Notes: generated by a model not told the origin, from the letters alone. DNA of 64,000 nucleotides from Mucilaginibacter gracilis (GCF_003633615.1 NZ_RBKU01000001.1:3534001-3598000), one strand, 5' to 3'. Counted from the first letter of the stretch, positions 16,167 to 25,643 are shown. Numbers and translations: made by a program.

Positions 16167-19100
16167 TTAGTCGCCATCCTGAACGGTGTATGTATACGTT
16201 TCTAAATTTCCTACGGGTAAGTTAGCCATATCGCCACGGTTTAACTGCCACCAAAAGCGCAGGCGTGGTTTTTCGTGATTGCCAATTTCGTTCATCGAGT
16301 CGGCATCATACAAACGCCCGTTAATCATCACGTATTTTATTTTATCGCTATTGCGGATATCGTCTAAAGGGTTTTCGTTCATCACCACCAAATCGGCCAG
16401 TTTACCAACCTCTAACGATCCTATTTCTTTATCCATACCCAAATAACCTGCTCCATTAATAGTAGCGCATTTAATAACATCCAAAGGTGCCATACCGCCC
16501 TGGGCCAGCATCCACATTTCCCAGTGCGCACCTAAACCCTGTATTTGCCCGTGCGCCCCCAGGTTTACCTTGGTACCGCCATCGGCTATTTGTTTAACCG
16601 CTCTTGATACCTCAATGTGCCCATAATCGCCATACTCGGATGTTGTTCTCCTGCGCGATCGGGCATCGATGATGCTCCTGGGTGTGAAACTTAGTAAATG
16701 CTCATTTTTCCAAACCTCGGTACGGTCGTACCAATAGTTTTCACCAAACTGAGAGCCATAACTCACTATCAGGGTAGGTGTATAGCCGGTTTTGCTACCG
16801 TTCCATAAAGCCTTAACATCTTTATAAATTGGCACAACGGGTATGTTATGTTCAATACCGGTATGGCCGTCTAATATCATGTTCATGTTGGTGAAATAGG
16901 TAGAACCACCTTCGGGCACTACCTGCATTTGCAGTTCGCGGGCGGCAGCAATAATTTGTTGCCTTTGCTCGCGGCGCGGCTGGTTATAGCTCTTTACCGA
17001 AAACGCGCCCACCGCCTTTAGCCTGCGCAGGTTTGAACGGGCATCATCTAAACTATTAATAACGGCTTTAAAATCGCCGTCGGCACCGTAAAGTATGGTA
17101 CCTGTTGAGTACACACGCGGACCTATCATGGCTCCCGATTTAACCGCCTCTGCCTGACTAAAAACCATCTCGGTATTGCTCGACGGATCGTGCGATGTGG
17201 TTACCCCGAATGCCAGGTTTGCATAATAGTTCCAATCCTGTTGCGGCGATACACCATCAGGGCTGGTATGTAAATGTGCATGTACATCAACAATGCCGGG
17301 CATAATGGTTTTGCCGGCAATGTCATAAACCTTTGCATCGGCGGGTATAGTTATATCGGTGTTTTTGCCTACTGCGGTAATTTTATTCTGGTCTATAAGT
17401 ATGGTTCCGTTTTCTATCACCTCATTGCCCTTCATGCTTATAATGCGTGCGTTTTTAAAGGCAATTTTCCCGGTTGGTAAATCTGTTTTTAATTTGAGGT
17501 TAATATCAGTTCCTACGGTATCAATAACCGGTGTTTTGTCGGTTGCCGCATCAGCAAAAGGGAAAGCGTTGCGTATATCGCGGGTAAAATAACGCGGCCC
17601 CAGCGTCCACATTAAGCGTTGGCTATCTTTGCTCCAATGGAGGTACGTACCGGCATCGCGCGTAACCTTACTAAGCGGAATAGCCTTGTTGCTGGCAGAC
17701 AGGTCCTGCACGGTACCTGTATTAACCATCGGTGTAATGTAGCAGTTAAACAATTCGGTAAACGCCATCCACTTGCCATCGTTACTTGGCGCAAATTGCG
17801 TAGCATAGGTTGAAGTATATAACGTTTGCTGGTTGGCACCGCTAATATCCATCACCTTAAAAGCTTTTTTATCGCCTTCATAGCTTTGGTAATATATCCG
17901 GCTATCATCTGCCGAAAACTGCGGATGGATACCGTTATTAATAACCAGTTGCGGTTTACCTCCCGTTACCGGGATGATATAAATACCGGGGCTATTGCCA
18001 AAAAAATAACCCAGAATATCGTTACCCTCGCCCTTACGGTATATAATTTTATCGCCCTTGTTAGAAAACCTTGGCGAATAATAATAACCTTTATCTGTTG
18101 TTATTTTACTCACCATATGCGTTGCCAATTCGATAGTGTAAATGGATCCCTTCACCTCATCGGCCCAGTCAACATACACCAACGATTTACCATCGGGGCT
18201 AAATTGTGGTTCGTATTCAAAATCAGTTCCGCTGGTTATGCGGTGTGGCAAGCTATCTGGGCTTAATGCCTTGGTGTAAATATAACCCGCTGCGTTAAAG
18301 GCAACCATTTTACCATCCGGAGATGTGGTTAGCTGCCTTATCATTTTTACATTAAATTCGTCCTGAAACACCCTTTGCGGGAAGTGCAGGGCATCGCTAA
18401 CGGTTTGGGTAGATGTTACCTCAAACGGAATATTTACCGCGTTTAAGGTGCTGATATCTAGGTTCAATATTTTACCTTTAGCATAAAAAATAATGTTTTT
18501 GCTATCGGGTGTCCAGGCAAAATTTGGGTATACTCCAAATATGGCCCAGGTTTCCTGCTGGTCGTGCGATAGGTTATCATAAACTGGCCATTCTTCCTGC
18601 GTATCTAAATTTTTGAGGTACAATACCGATTTTAACCTGTCGCGCCGCACAAAGGCCATCAGCTTATTATCCGGCGATAGCTGTGGCCTGCAAGCCCCGC
18701 CTGCACCACCCGATACGGTTTCTATATTCCCCTTATCACGGTTAAGGCGTTTAATAGCGTAAATACCGGCATTAGGGTCTTTGTTGTATTGAAAGTACGG
18801 CCCTTCGGTAACATCCTCACTCCAGTAAATGTATTTGCCATCCGGCGATGCTACAGGTTCGCCGGCATCCTGCTGGTCGTTTTTTCGTTTGGTTAGTTGT
18901 ATGCCGTCGCCGCCATTTTTATGATATAGCCACATTTCGCCCGCACCTAACGAGCGCGATCCCGTGAAATGTTTACGGGCAACAACATATTGGCCATCGG
19001 GCGTCCAGCTTGCGTTATTTAATAATCTAAAAGTTTCTTTGGTTAGCGGGCGTTTGTTGCTACCGTCGGCATTCATCAGCCAAATATTGTCGCCGCCGTC

Positions 19101-19406
19101 GTGGTCGCTCGTGTACGATATAGTTTTACCATCGGGACTGTAACGGGGCTGCACATCCCAGGCCTTGCCGCCACTCAATAACACCGTTTTGCCGCCTGTA
19201 ATGGGCATGGTGTAAATATCACCCAACATATCAAAAACAATGTTTTTACCATCCGGACTAACATCCAAATCCATCCAGGTACCTTCATCGGTAGTAAAAG
19301 TTACTTTTTTGGATAATCCTGGCGGCGTTTCAACATTCCATTTATTTTGAGCTTTGGTAAAGCTATTAATTAGCAGAAGTAAGGCCGCGGTATAAAGGAT
19401 TTTCAT
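16167..19406 (-). CDS. Secreted TolB-propeller/amidohydrolase fusion protein
   Basis: 1079 residues: a signal peptide (MKILYTAALLLLINSFTKAQ), two blocks of PD40/TolB-type beta-propeller repeats (about 40-640) recognised by recurring SPDGK-type motifs (DVSPDGKNIVFDMLG, RYSPDGKTISYTSD, QFSPDGKSLVYVDW), then an amidohydrolase domain (about 660-1060). The latter starts with DIAGKTIMPGIVDVHAHLHT, where His-x-His binds the first metal, and ends GSLEVGKLADLVVMNENPLD, the usual closing strand. The family cleaves C-N bonds of cyclic amides or dipeptides, but the substrate of these giant periplasmic fusions is not established. The gene is single, with no operon partner. Confidence 0.88.
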   Translation of the reverse strand: MKILYTAALLLLINSFTKAQNKWNVETPPGLSKKVTFTTDEGTWMDLDVSPDGKNIVFDMLGDIYTMPITGGKTVLLSGGKAWDVQPRYSPDGKTISYTSDHDGGDNIWLMNADGSNKRPLTKETFRLLNNASWTPDGQYVVARKHFTGSRSLGAGEMWLYHKNGGDGIQLTKRKNDQQDAGEPVASPDGKYIYWSEDVTEGPYFQYNKDPNAGIYAIKRLNRDKGNIETVSGGAGGACRPQLSPDNKLMAFVRRDRLKSVLYLKNLDTQEEWPVYDNLSHDQQETWAIFGVYPNFAWTPDSKNIIFYAKGKILNLDISTLNAVNIPFEVTSTQTVSDALHFPQRVFQDEFNVKMIRQLTTSPDGKMVAFNAAGYIYTKALSPDSLPHRITSGTDFEYEPQFSPDGKSLVYVDWADEVKGSIYTIELATHMVSKITTDKGYYYSPRFSNKGDKIIYRKGEGNDILGYFFGNSPGIYIIPVTGGKPQLVINNGIHPQFSADDSRIYYQSYEGDKKAFKVMDISGANQQTLYTSTYATQFAPSNDGKWMAFTELFNCYITPMVNTGTVQDLSASNKAIPLSKVTRDAGTYLHWSKDSQRLMWTLGPRYFTRDIRNAFPFADAATDKTPVIDTVGTDINLKLKTDLPTGKIAFKNARIISMKGNEVIENGTILIDQNKITAVGKNTDITIPADAKVYDIAGKTIMPGIVDVHAHLHTSPDGVSPQQDWNYYANLAFGVTTSHDPSSNTEMVFSQAEAVKSGAMIGPRVYSTGTILYGADGDFKAVINSLDDARSNLRRLKAVGAFSVKSYNQPRREQRQQIIAAARELQMQVVPEGGSTYFTNMNMILDGHTGIEHNIPVVPIYKDVKALWNGSKTGYTPTLIVSYGSQFGENYWYDRTEVWKNEHLLSFTPRSIIDARSRRRTTSEYGDYGHIEVSRAVKQIADGGTKVNLGAHGQIQGLGAHWEMWMLAQGGMAPLDVIKCATINGAGYLGMDKEIGSLEVGKLADLVVMNENPLDDIRNSDKIKYVMINGRLYDADSMNEIGNHEKPRLRFWWQLNRGDMANLPVGNLETYTYTVQDGD

Positions 19407-19623
19407 CAGGAGTCAGTTTTTTGAAGCCGCTAAATTAATAATTTGCGCCGGAGCTTAGTGACCCAAGTTGTTGTTTTGATGTAATTTGTTTACATGGATA
19501 ATATGGGTATTGATGGGTGTTTGAAGTTGCAATTTCCTCTTCCCATTTCGCATCTTACATGCGGAGCTTGTGGATATTTGTAGGTTTTAAATTTTGATTT
19601 TTGTGTTTTACCTGTTAATTATT

Positions 19624-19884
19624 TCAAACAACTCTACCCATCTTAATTATCTGTAAAAACTCCCCATCGGCCAAGGGTACATCAACCTGCTCTATATGCC
19701 GATAACCCATTGCTTTATACAAAGGCTGGCCCGGTAGTGTACTTCCTAATTCAAAACGTTTAAAGCCTTGTTGCCTAACAGCACTTTCGCAAAGGTTTAT
19801 CATCATTCGGCCAAGCCCCTGTCTTGCCCAATCCGGGTGAACAAAGAATGCACGGATACTAAAACAGCCCACAATCCTATCTTT
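19624..19884 (-). pseudogene. GNAT acetyltransferase remnant, 5' end missing
   Basis: The frame encodes only the C-terminal half of a GNAT acetyltransferase: IRAFFVHPDWARQGLGRMMI (motif A, acetyl-CoA pyrophosphate loop) and FELGSTLPGQPLYKAMGYRH (motif B). No ATG precedes the motif. The only possible start is GTG at 19872, and an in-frame TGA lies just upstream at about 19885-19887, where a perfect palindrome begins. A complete GNAT would need about 70-80 more residues. I read this as a gene cut by insertion or deletion at the palindrome. Confidence 0.7.
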
Positions 19885-19886
19885 TC

Positions 19887-19919
19887 AGATTTGTCAACTT
19901 TTAAAAAGTTGACAAATCT
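19887..19919. repeat. Perfect 16-bp-arm palindrome at the GNAT break
   Basis: agatttgtcaactttt at 19887-19902 is followed after one base by its exact complement (19904-19919). It lies between the S1/P1 nuclease stop and the broken GNAT gene. The central aactttt/aaaagtt core resembles the palindromes next to the RAYT transposase at 25607-25633 and 26199-26217, so it may be a solitary mobile palindrome of that kind. It could also terminate the nuclease transcript. Confidence 0.75.
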
Positions 19920-19927
19920 CCTTCACC

Positions 19928-20710
19928 TTACTTATCAAATATATTATTTAAAACACCTGCCAATCTAATCCCGCCCTTTTCAATGCGGCTGTGCAGGGTT
20001 GATAAATGGTTTTGATAATAGTCGTGGTCAAATTTGGGGTTATCGGCTGCTTCGCTGTATAAAATTTCGGCTATCTGGTAGCTTTCCCAAATCCATATCA
20101 TCAGGCTATCGCTTTGCCATTTCTGTATTTGTTCGGGTGTGGCAGTATCGTAGGTTGCAGCCATTTTTTCGTAGCTTAAACCATCGCGGTCAATCAAATC
20201 ACTATCCCATAAGCCGTGCAAATTACCATCGGCACCGTTAAACCATATCGATATATTGTTACCTCCTTTATCGTCAACATGGCTAACATGCATGGGCTGG
20301 TGCAGGTCGCCAATAAAATGCACCAAAAATTTCAGTGCCATAACCTTATCCCGTTTGGTTTTCGCAGGGTTTTTCAGGTCAAGTTCGCAACGTATTACCA
20401 TTTTGTAAACATTGTCTTCGGGCATGGTTTTTACGGCATTTGCAAATTGCTCAAAGGTAAGCCCGGCGCTCACGTTAACGTAGTGCCAGGCACCTGTATA
20501 TTTATAATTAGGGTCGCTGCGTATTTCATCTGCCCAGGTACTTACATCGGGTAGCGTTTCGCGGCCCAGTAAATCTTTTATAGCTTCTTTTGTTTTGGGT
20601 GTTAAATGGTTTTCGGCAATTTTGGCAACCGCCCTGTGCCCTATTACCCCCCACGAAATTAAACACGCCGCAACTATTACAGCAAAGCAGGTAAAAATGT
20701 ACTTCTTCAT
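19928..20710 (-). CDS. Secreted S1/P1-type nuclease
   Basis: 260 residues. After the signal peptide, the mature N-terminus is Trp (LISWGVIGHRAVAKIAENHL), the residue that ligates zinc through its amino group in P1 nuclease. Further zinc ligands are visible in PDVSTWADEIR, GAWHYVNV, FLVHFIGDLHQPMHVSH and NLHGLWDSDLI. The length and motif order are typical of this family of trinuclear-zinc single-strand nucleases/3'-nucleotidases. It probably acts in the periplasm or outside the cell, in nucleic-acid scavenging. It starts 20 bases downstream of the DUF6526 gene. Confidence 0.95.
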   Translation of the reverse strand: MKKYIFTCFAVIVAACLISWGVIGHRAVAKIAENHLTPKTKEAIKDLLGRETLPDVSTWADEIRSDPNYKYTGAWHYVNVSAGLTFEQFANAVKTMPEDNVYKMVIRCELDLKNPAKTKRDKVMALKFLVHFIGDLHQPMHVSHVDDKGGNNISIWFNGADGNLHGLWDSDLIDRDGLSYEKMAATYDTATPEQIQKWQSDSLMIWIWESYQIAEILYSEAADNPKFDHDYYQNHLSTLHSRIEKGGIRLAGVLNNIFDK

Positions 20711-20730
20711 TTAAGTTTTAAAAATTAATA

Positions 20731-21162
20731 TTATGCCCTGTGGTTATCGGCACGCCAGTTTTTAATTTCTTTTTTAATGTCATTTGGCAATAGGCCTTCG
20801 GCAGCAGCTTTCTCGGTTAACAAAACAATTTCTTCGTCGGGCGCAAAGCGCAGCGCAATTATTTGGCCTATGGTTATCCGGCTATCAATAGCCTTCCCGG
20901 TTAATATAAAATAGCGCAAACTTTCTTCGGCGCGTATGGCCCTGTCTTGCGCTTTAAGTGCAAATTGCCTCATAAACCAAAATATAAAAAGCAAACAAAC
21001 AAAAACCAACACAAGCATTAACGTAACGGCTTTCCCATTTTGCTGCCAGTGCCTGCACAGGTTAATTATGGATACTATTAAGCCTGCAAAAAGCAGTGTG
21101 CTTAAAATAAAATGGAACCCGGTTACAAATCGGGAATGGTTGTCATAATTTTGCGATTTCAT
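20731..21162 (-). CDS. DUF6526 family membrane protein
   Basis: 143 residues from ATG 21162. A longer frame to 21246 adds an unlikely N-terminus. It begins MKSQNYDNHSRFVTGFHFIL, the family's characteristic start, with two membrane helices (about 17-38 and 48-68) and a cytoplasmic helical domain containing DRAIRAEESLRYFILTGKAI and LRFAPDEEIVLLTEKA. Function unknown. It lies 20 bases before the S1/P1 nuclease on the same strand. Confidence 0.82.
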   Translation of the reverse strand: MKSQNYDNHSRFVTGFHFILSTLLFAGLIVSIINLCRHWQQNGKAVTLMLVLVFVCLLFIFWFMRQFALKAQDRAIRAEESLRYFILTGKAIDSRITIGQIIALRFAPDEEIVLLTEKAAAEGLLPNDIKKEIKNWRADNHRA

Positions 21163-21290
21163 GGTTTGGTTTTTGCGCAATATACAATTTTTTGCACATT
21201 GGGAAACCACGCAATAAGCGGCATTAATGGCTGAAAAAAAACGCAAATTAGTTTTTAAAAGTAATTTTAGGGAAGGGGAGCAAGGGCAAT

Positions 21291-21611
21291 TTAAAATTTG
21301 CTCCTAAAATATTCTTCGAGCTGGCGCAAATTTGGCAAGTAGTGTTTTTCGCTACCATCGGCATTGCGCGCCTTGCGTTTTTGGTAGTACCATGCCGCAA
21401 CGCCTAACATTAAAACGGCGACTACATTTTTTTCGGTAGTAGTAGGCGGGTAAACGCTGCGCAAATTTATATTAAAATGATAACCAGAGAAAAAGTGTTT
21501 GATAGGAAAAAAAACATCAATAACATTCACTATGGCCACCACCACCAAAATATTAAGCGCAAGGTGTACAGCCAGGTAAAGCGTGTTGATATATGGATTG
21601 GGTTTGTTCAT
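21291..21611 (-). CDS. Hypothetical membrane protein, 106 residues
   Basis: Start set at ATG 21611 (MNKPNPYINTLYLAVHLALN); an upstream ATG at 21656 would add 15 hydrophilic residues. It has two hydrophobic segments (about 12-34 and 64-80), the second followed by a basic stretch (YYQKRKARN), and a C-terminal helical tail (LPNLRQLEEYFRSKF). The name and role are unknown. The gene is short, but coding use and position, parallel to the DUF6526 gene, support it. Confidence 0.6.
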   Translation of the reverse strand: MNKPNPYINTLYLAVHLALNILVVVAIVNVIDVFFPIKHFFSGYHFNINLRSVYPPTTTEKNVVAVLMLGVAAWYYQKRKARNADGSEKHYLPNLRQLEEYFRSKF

Positions 21612-21748
21612 ATCTTTTTCGTAATCTAAATTACTAAATATTTGATAAAAAGGCAAATAAAAAAATTAAGCCTGTATTAAATTTTTTTTTGGTTAAGCGG
21701 TTACACAGTCAAAAAAAATAATTTACTTTAGCTAATTAAGTATAAACC

Positions 21749-21991
21749 ATGCTATCAGACGAAGTTACCATAGGTATTTACCCCAACGATGAGTTAAATA
21801 ATATTTTGATCGTTCCGGAAGGTGCCGAATATCATTTGTTTCTTACACGTGCAGGCCATTCAGTTTTAACTCATGCTTCAAACCTGGGCAGTATTGTATT
21901 TACAAGTGATAGTTGGGCATACCAGGGAACGCTGCTATCGGCCCAATCGCAAAAAGAAGTGGCCGATTATATTATCAATTACCCCGGCTAA
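21749..21991 (+). CDS. Hypothetical protein, 80 residues
   Basis: A small soluble protein starting MLSDEVTIGIYPNDELNNIL and ending SQKEVADYIINYPG. It is predicted mainly beta (VPEGAEYHLFLTRAGHSV) with no membrane or signal segment. I do not recognise a family. It lies 90 bases before recQ on the same strand. TACTTTAG at about 21725-21732 is a weak -10-like word. Confidence 0.55.
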   Translation: MLSDEVTIGIYPNDELNNILIVPEGAEYHLFLTRAGHSVLTHASNLGSIVFTSDSWAYQGTLLSAQSQKEVADYIINYPG

Positions 21992-22081
21992 CTGCCAAAA
22001 CCCAATCCGCATAATATCTAACCGTTATATTTCTGCTTTGCCGCGCATTTACTATATTCGGTTTTTGAGGATAATTATTTG

Positions 22082-23974
22082 ATGACTATACAAGCAATCC
22101 TACAACATTACTGGCAGCATAATATCTTCCGGCCCTTACAGGAAGAGATTATTCAATCCGTTTTGCTTGGTAACGATACCCTGGCACTGTTACCCACAGG
22201 CGGAGGTAAATCGGTATGTTTTCAGGTTCCGGCTCTGGCCAAAGAAGGTATATGCATTGTAATATCTCCGTTGATTGCACTCATGAAAGATCAGGTAGAA
22301 AACCTGCAGGCTAAAGGTATCGAAGCCATATCCATTGTATCGGGCATGAGCAAACGCGAGGTTGATGTTGCTCTGGACAACTGCATTTACGGCAATATAA
22401 AGTTTTTATACCTCTCTCCCGAAAGGCTTTTATCCGAACTGGTGCAGGAACGCATCAGATACATGAAGGTGAACCTTTTTGCTGTTGACGAGGCGCACTG
22501 TATTTCGCAATGGGGTTATGATTTTAGGCCCCCATACCTGCACATTGCCGACTTGCGTCAAATCCACCCCGAAGTACCCATACTGGCCCTAACCGCCACT
22601 GCCACTGCCGATGTGCGCGAAGATATTCAGCAAAAGCTTTTATTTAAACAACCCAATGTTTTTACAAAAAGCTTTGAGCGTAAAAATATAAGCTACGTAG
22701 TGCAGCAGCACGAAAACAAAATGCAGCGCCTGCTTGATGTGGTAAAGGGTGTAAAGGGCAGTGGCATTGTTTATGCCGGCAGCCGCAAAGAAACATTTGA
22801 AATAGCACAGGTTTTAAACCAGCATGGTTATAATGCCGATTATTACCACGCAGGCCTTGAGGCCGAGCAACGCTCAAAAAAACAGGAGAGCTGGAAAAGC
22901 AGCAAAACCCGTATTATGGTTGCAACCAATGCTTTTGGGATGGGTATTGATAAGCCCGATGTACGGTTTGTAATTCATAAAGATGTGCCCCAAAGTTTGG
23001 AAGCATACTACCAGGAAGCAGGCCGCGCAGGCCGCGACGAGCAAAAGGCTTATGCAGTTTTACTGTACAATCAATCCGACCGTTTTAAGCTTGAACGAAA
23101 ATTTGAGTTGGCTTTTCCAACGGTGGAGGAGATAAAACAGGTATACCACAACCTGGGTAATTATTTTCAGTTAGCTTATGGCTCGGGCGCGGGAATCAGC
23201 CTTGAGTTTGATATTGGTAATTTTTGTTCGAAATATAAGTACGATGTAATTAAAACATTAAACTGTCTAAAATTTTTAGAACGTAACGAATACGTTTCGT
23301 TTACCGAAAGCGTGTTTTTGCCATCGCGCTTCCGGTTCCAGGTAATGAACGAGGAGTTATACAATTTTCAAATTCAAAATGCAGCCTGGGATTCGTTTAT
23401 CAAAACACTGCTGCGTTCGTATGCCGGGGCGTTTGATAATTACGTCCACATCCGCGAGTTTGATTTGGCCCAGCGTATGAATACCAGCGTGCAGCAGGTA
23501 ATTGAGGGCCTTAACTTTTTGCAGCAAATGGAATTGTTAAATTACCTGCCCCAAACCGATAAGCCGCAGCTAACCTTTATATCGCCCCGGCAAGATGTAA
23601 AACAGGTGATGATTGATAAGCGCTATATTGAGCAGCGCAAACAAATATTCAGGCAAAAAATGGATGCTGTATTTCATTATGCGGAGGCCCGCCATTGCCG
23701 AAGCCGCATGTTATTAACTTACTTTGACGAAACAAATACCCACAAATGTGGCGTATGCGACGTTTGCCTGGATGAAAAAAGGGATGCCAACGCCAGCGAC
23801 ACTACCGACCTGATAACTAACGAAATTGTGCGCTGGTTAAGTGTTGACCCTCATACCCTGGATACCCTGGTTAACAACATAGCGGCCGGAACCGAAAAAG
23901 AAAGGATAACAGTAATACGAACCTTACTTGATGCAGGGAAAATTAAAACAGATGGCGAACGTTTTTATTTATAA
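22082..23974 (+). CDS. recQ: RecQ-type DNA helicase
   Basis: 630 residues from ATG 22082 (a TTG one codon earlier is unlikely). Superfamily 2 motifs are in order: LLPTGGGKSVCFQVP (Walker A), VISPLIALMKDQV (Ia), FAVDEAHCISQWGYDFRPPY (DEAH plus the RecQ aromatic loop), ALTATAT (III), VATNAFGMGIDKPDVRFVIH and QEAGRAGRDE (V-VI). A zinc-binding CRSRMLLTYFDE...HKCGVCDVC segment near 530-560 confirms RecQ. The C-terminus is short and appears to lack an HRDC domain, as in several Bacteroidota RecQ paralogues. It unwinds DNA 3' to 5' during recombinational repair. Confidence 0.95.
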   Translation: MTIQAILQHYWQHNIFRPLQEEIIQSVLLGNDTLALLPTGGGKSVCFQVPALAKEGICIVISPLIALMKDQVENLQAKGIEAISIVSGMSKREVDVALDNCIYGNIKFLYLSPERLLSELVQERIRYMKVNLFAVDEAHCISQWGYDFRPPYLHIADLRQIHPEVPILALTATATADVREDIQQKLLFKQPNVFTKSFERKNISYVVQQHENKMQRLLDVVKGVKGSGIVYAGSRKETFEIAQVLNQHGYNADYYHAGLEAEQRSKKQESWKSSKTRIMVATNAFGMGIDKPDVRFVIHKDVPQSLEAYYQEAGRAGRDEQKAYAVLLYNQSDRFKLERKFELAFPTVEEIKQVYHNLGNYFQLAYGSGAGISLEFDIGNFCSKYKYDVIKTLNCLKFLERNEYVSFTESVFLPSRFRFQVMNEELYNFQIQNAAWDSFIKTLLRSYAGAFDNYVHIREFDLAQRMNTSVQQVIEGLNFLQQMELLNYLPQTDKPQLTFISPRQDVKQVMIDKRYIEQRKQIFRQKMDAVFHYAEARHCRSRMLLTYFDETNTHKCGVCDVCLDEKRDANASDTTDLITNEIVRWLSVDPHTLDTLVNNIAAGTEKERITVIRTLLDAGKIKTDGERFYL

Positions 23975-24093
23975 AGCGGGGAAAAAAAACCTCATTTTGG
24001 GGTGTATAAAGCTATGCTTTTCCATTACCTTAAACTGTATAGTATGATAAATAGCTAATTTACTGGTATTTATTGTTTGGCATAGCCTTTGAA

Positions 24094-24181
24094 TACCTAT
24101 TAATGTCCTTTTGTTATAAGGACGTTTTTCATAGGTAGATGTAAAGGGTCGAAAACTGCGAGAGTTAACGACCCTTTTTTT
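24094..24181 (+). ncRNA. Candidate small structured RNA after recQ
   Basis: Two stacked elements: a nested hairpin (outer tacctat 24094-24100 with ataggta 24131-24137; inner gtcctt 24105-24110 with aaggac 24118-24123), then an intrinsic terminator (aagggtcg 24144-24151 with cgaccctt 24169-24176 plus T run to 24181). It begins 120 bases after the recQ stop. TAgccTTTG just upstream (24083-24091) is close to, but not, a consensus -10 box. It may be an independent small RNA or simply the structured 3' end of the recQ messenger. Confidence 0.35.
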
Positions 24182-24228
24182 ATGAAAACAATTTTCCCCG
24201 AAAAATATAGCTCACATCAAAAGCAAAT

Positions 24229-24266
24229 AAAAAAGCCCCGAAAGTTTTTTACAACATTTCGGGGCT
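24229..24266 (-). terminator. Intrinsic terminator of mqnC
   Basis: A 10-bp perfect stem (24234-24243 with 24257-24266); the A run on the left becomes a U run on the minus strand. It sits 35 bases past the mqnC stop. Confidence 0.9.
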
Positions 24267-24300
24267 AAATATCTTCCCAATAAAATAATCGGTAGCGTGC

Positions 24301-25425
24301 TTAGTAATTAATTACCTGTTCTTCAATTTCGGTGGGTACTTCTCTCCATTCGTATTTTTGGTTACGCATCTGAGGCTCAAACCCCGCATCGCGGATAGAA
24401 TCTTGTATGCCCTTGGCGGTAAAACGGTGTGGTGCACCGGCTGCCGATACCACGTTTTCTTCTATCATAATAGAGCCAAAATCGTTGGCGCCTGCATGTA
24501 AGCATATTTGTGCAACTTGTTTACCCACAGTTAGCCACGATGCCTGTATGTTTTTAATATTAGGCAGCATAATGCGGCTCAAAGCAATCATACGGATATA
24601 TTCGTCGCCGGTTACATTGTTAGTTATGCCACGCACTTTTTTAAGCAGCGTGCCATCATCCTGAAAAGGCCAGGGTATAAATGCAACAAAGCCATAAGCA
24701 CCTTCGGGTTTTTCGGCCTGTACTTCGCGTATCCAAACCAAATGCTCAAAGCGCTCTTCCAGGGTTTCAACATGCCCAAACATCATCGTAGCAGATGATG
24801 GTAAGTTTAACTGATGTGCGGCGCGCATCACATCCAGCCATTCTTTACCGCCGCACTTACCTTTGCTAATCAGTCTTCTAACCCTGTCGTTCAAAATCTC
24901 GGCACCGGCACCGGGCAGCGAGTCTAATCCCGATTCTTTCATGGCCTTCAGCACATCATAATGGCTCATGCCTTCAAGTTTGGCAACATGCGCAATCTCG
25001 GGTGGGCCAAGGCTATGCAGCTTCAACTTCGGATAAAGATCTTTTAACTGACGGAATAAATCGGTATAAAACTTTAAACCCAAATCGGGGTGGTGGCCGC
25101 CCTGCAATAAAAGCTGGTCGCCACCGTAACGGAAGGTTTCCTCAATTTTTTGTTTATAGGTTTCAATATCAGTAATATAGCTATCCTCATGGCCGGGCCT
25201 TCTAAAAAAGTTGCAAAACTTGCAGTTGGCAATACAAACGTTAGTGGTGTTAACGTTCCGGTCAATCTGCCAGGTAACCTTCCCATGCGGAACCTGTATT
25301 TTGCGCAGCTCGTTAGCCACATACATCAATTGCGGAGTAGGGGCATGTTCATATAAAAACAAACCCTCTTCCTTAGTTAAAAACTCAAATTGCAACGCAC
25401 GCTGTAACAGATCGGCTGTATTCAT
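24301..25425 (-). CDS. mqnC: Cyclic dehypoxanthinylfutalosine synthase
   Basis: 374 residues from ATG 25425. A longer frame beginning at a TTG is rejected. A radical-SAM protein with CIANCKFCNFFRRPG (CxxxCxxC, the 4Fe-4S site), GGDQLLLQGGHHPDLGL, SLPGAGAEILNDRVR and SATMMFGHVE, all diagnostic of MqnC rather than MqnE. It cyclises dehypoxanthinylfutalosine in the futalosine route to menaquinone, the respiratory quinone used by complex I in this phylum. Other mqn genes are not adjacent. TATCTTTG on the minus strand at 25432-25439 ends only seven bases before the ATG, so the messenger may be nearly leaderless. Confidence 0.95.
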   Translation of the reverse strand: MNTADLLQRALQFEFLTKEEGLFLYEHAPTPQLMYVANELRKIQVPHGKVTWQIDRNVNTTNVCIANCKFCNFFRRPGHEDSYITDIETYKQKIEETFRYGGDQLLLQGGHHPDLGLKFYTDLFRQLKDLYPKLKLHSLGPPEIAHVAKLEGMSHYDVLKAMKESGLDSLPGAGAEILNDRVRRLISKGKCGGKEWLDVMRAAHQLNLPSSATMMFGHVETLEERFEHLVWIREVQAEKPEGAYGFVAFIPWPFQDDGTLLKKVRGITNNVTGDEYIRMIALSRIMLPNIKNIQASWLTVGKQVAQICLHAGANDFGSIMIEENVVSAAGAPHRFTAKGIQDSIRDAGFEPQMRNQKYEWREVPTEIEEQVINY

Positions 25426-25567
25426 GATGTACAAAGATACGTAATGCGGTAATGAAAAGGTATAAGTTGAAAGTCAAAAGTTGGGTGGTTATTAGTTATT
25501 TGTTATTAAGAACAGAAGCTGTAGTTACTGAATTATTTTGTTGTTGATGCATTTTAAGAATACCATC

Positions 25568-25601
25568 GCTGTCGCAAGTTTAGCGCAGCACAACTTGTGA
25601 T
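25568..25601 (+). repeat. Left 34-bp end of the RAYT unit
   Basis: Starts gctgtcgcaagtttagcgca. It matches the reverse complement of 26226-26259 at 32 of 34 positions. Confidence 0.85.
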
Positions 25602-25606
25602 ACCCC

Positions 25607-25633
25607 ATTTGGGAAGTTTTTAACTTCCCAAAT
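25607..25633. repeat. Left palindrome of the RAYT unit
   Basis: atttgggaagtt and aacttcccaaat are perfect 12-base inverted arms around a 3-base T spacer. Probably recognised or carried by the transposase. Confidence 0.8.
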
Positions 25634-25643
25634 AAAAAAATCT

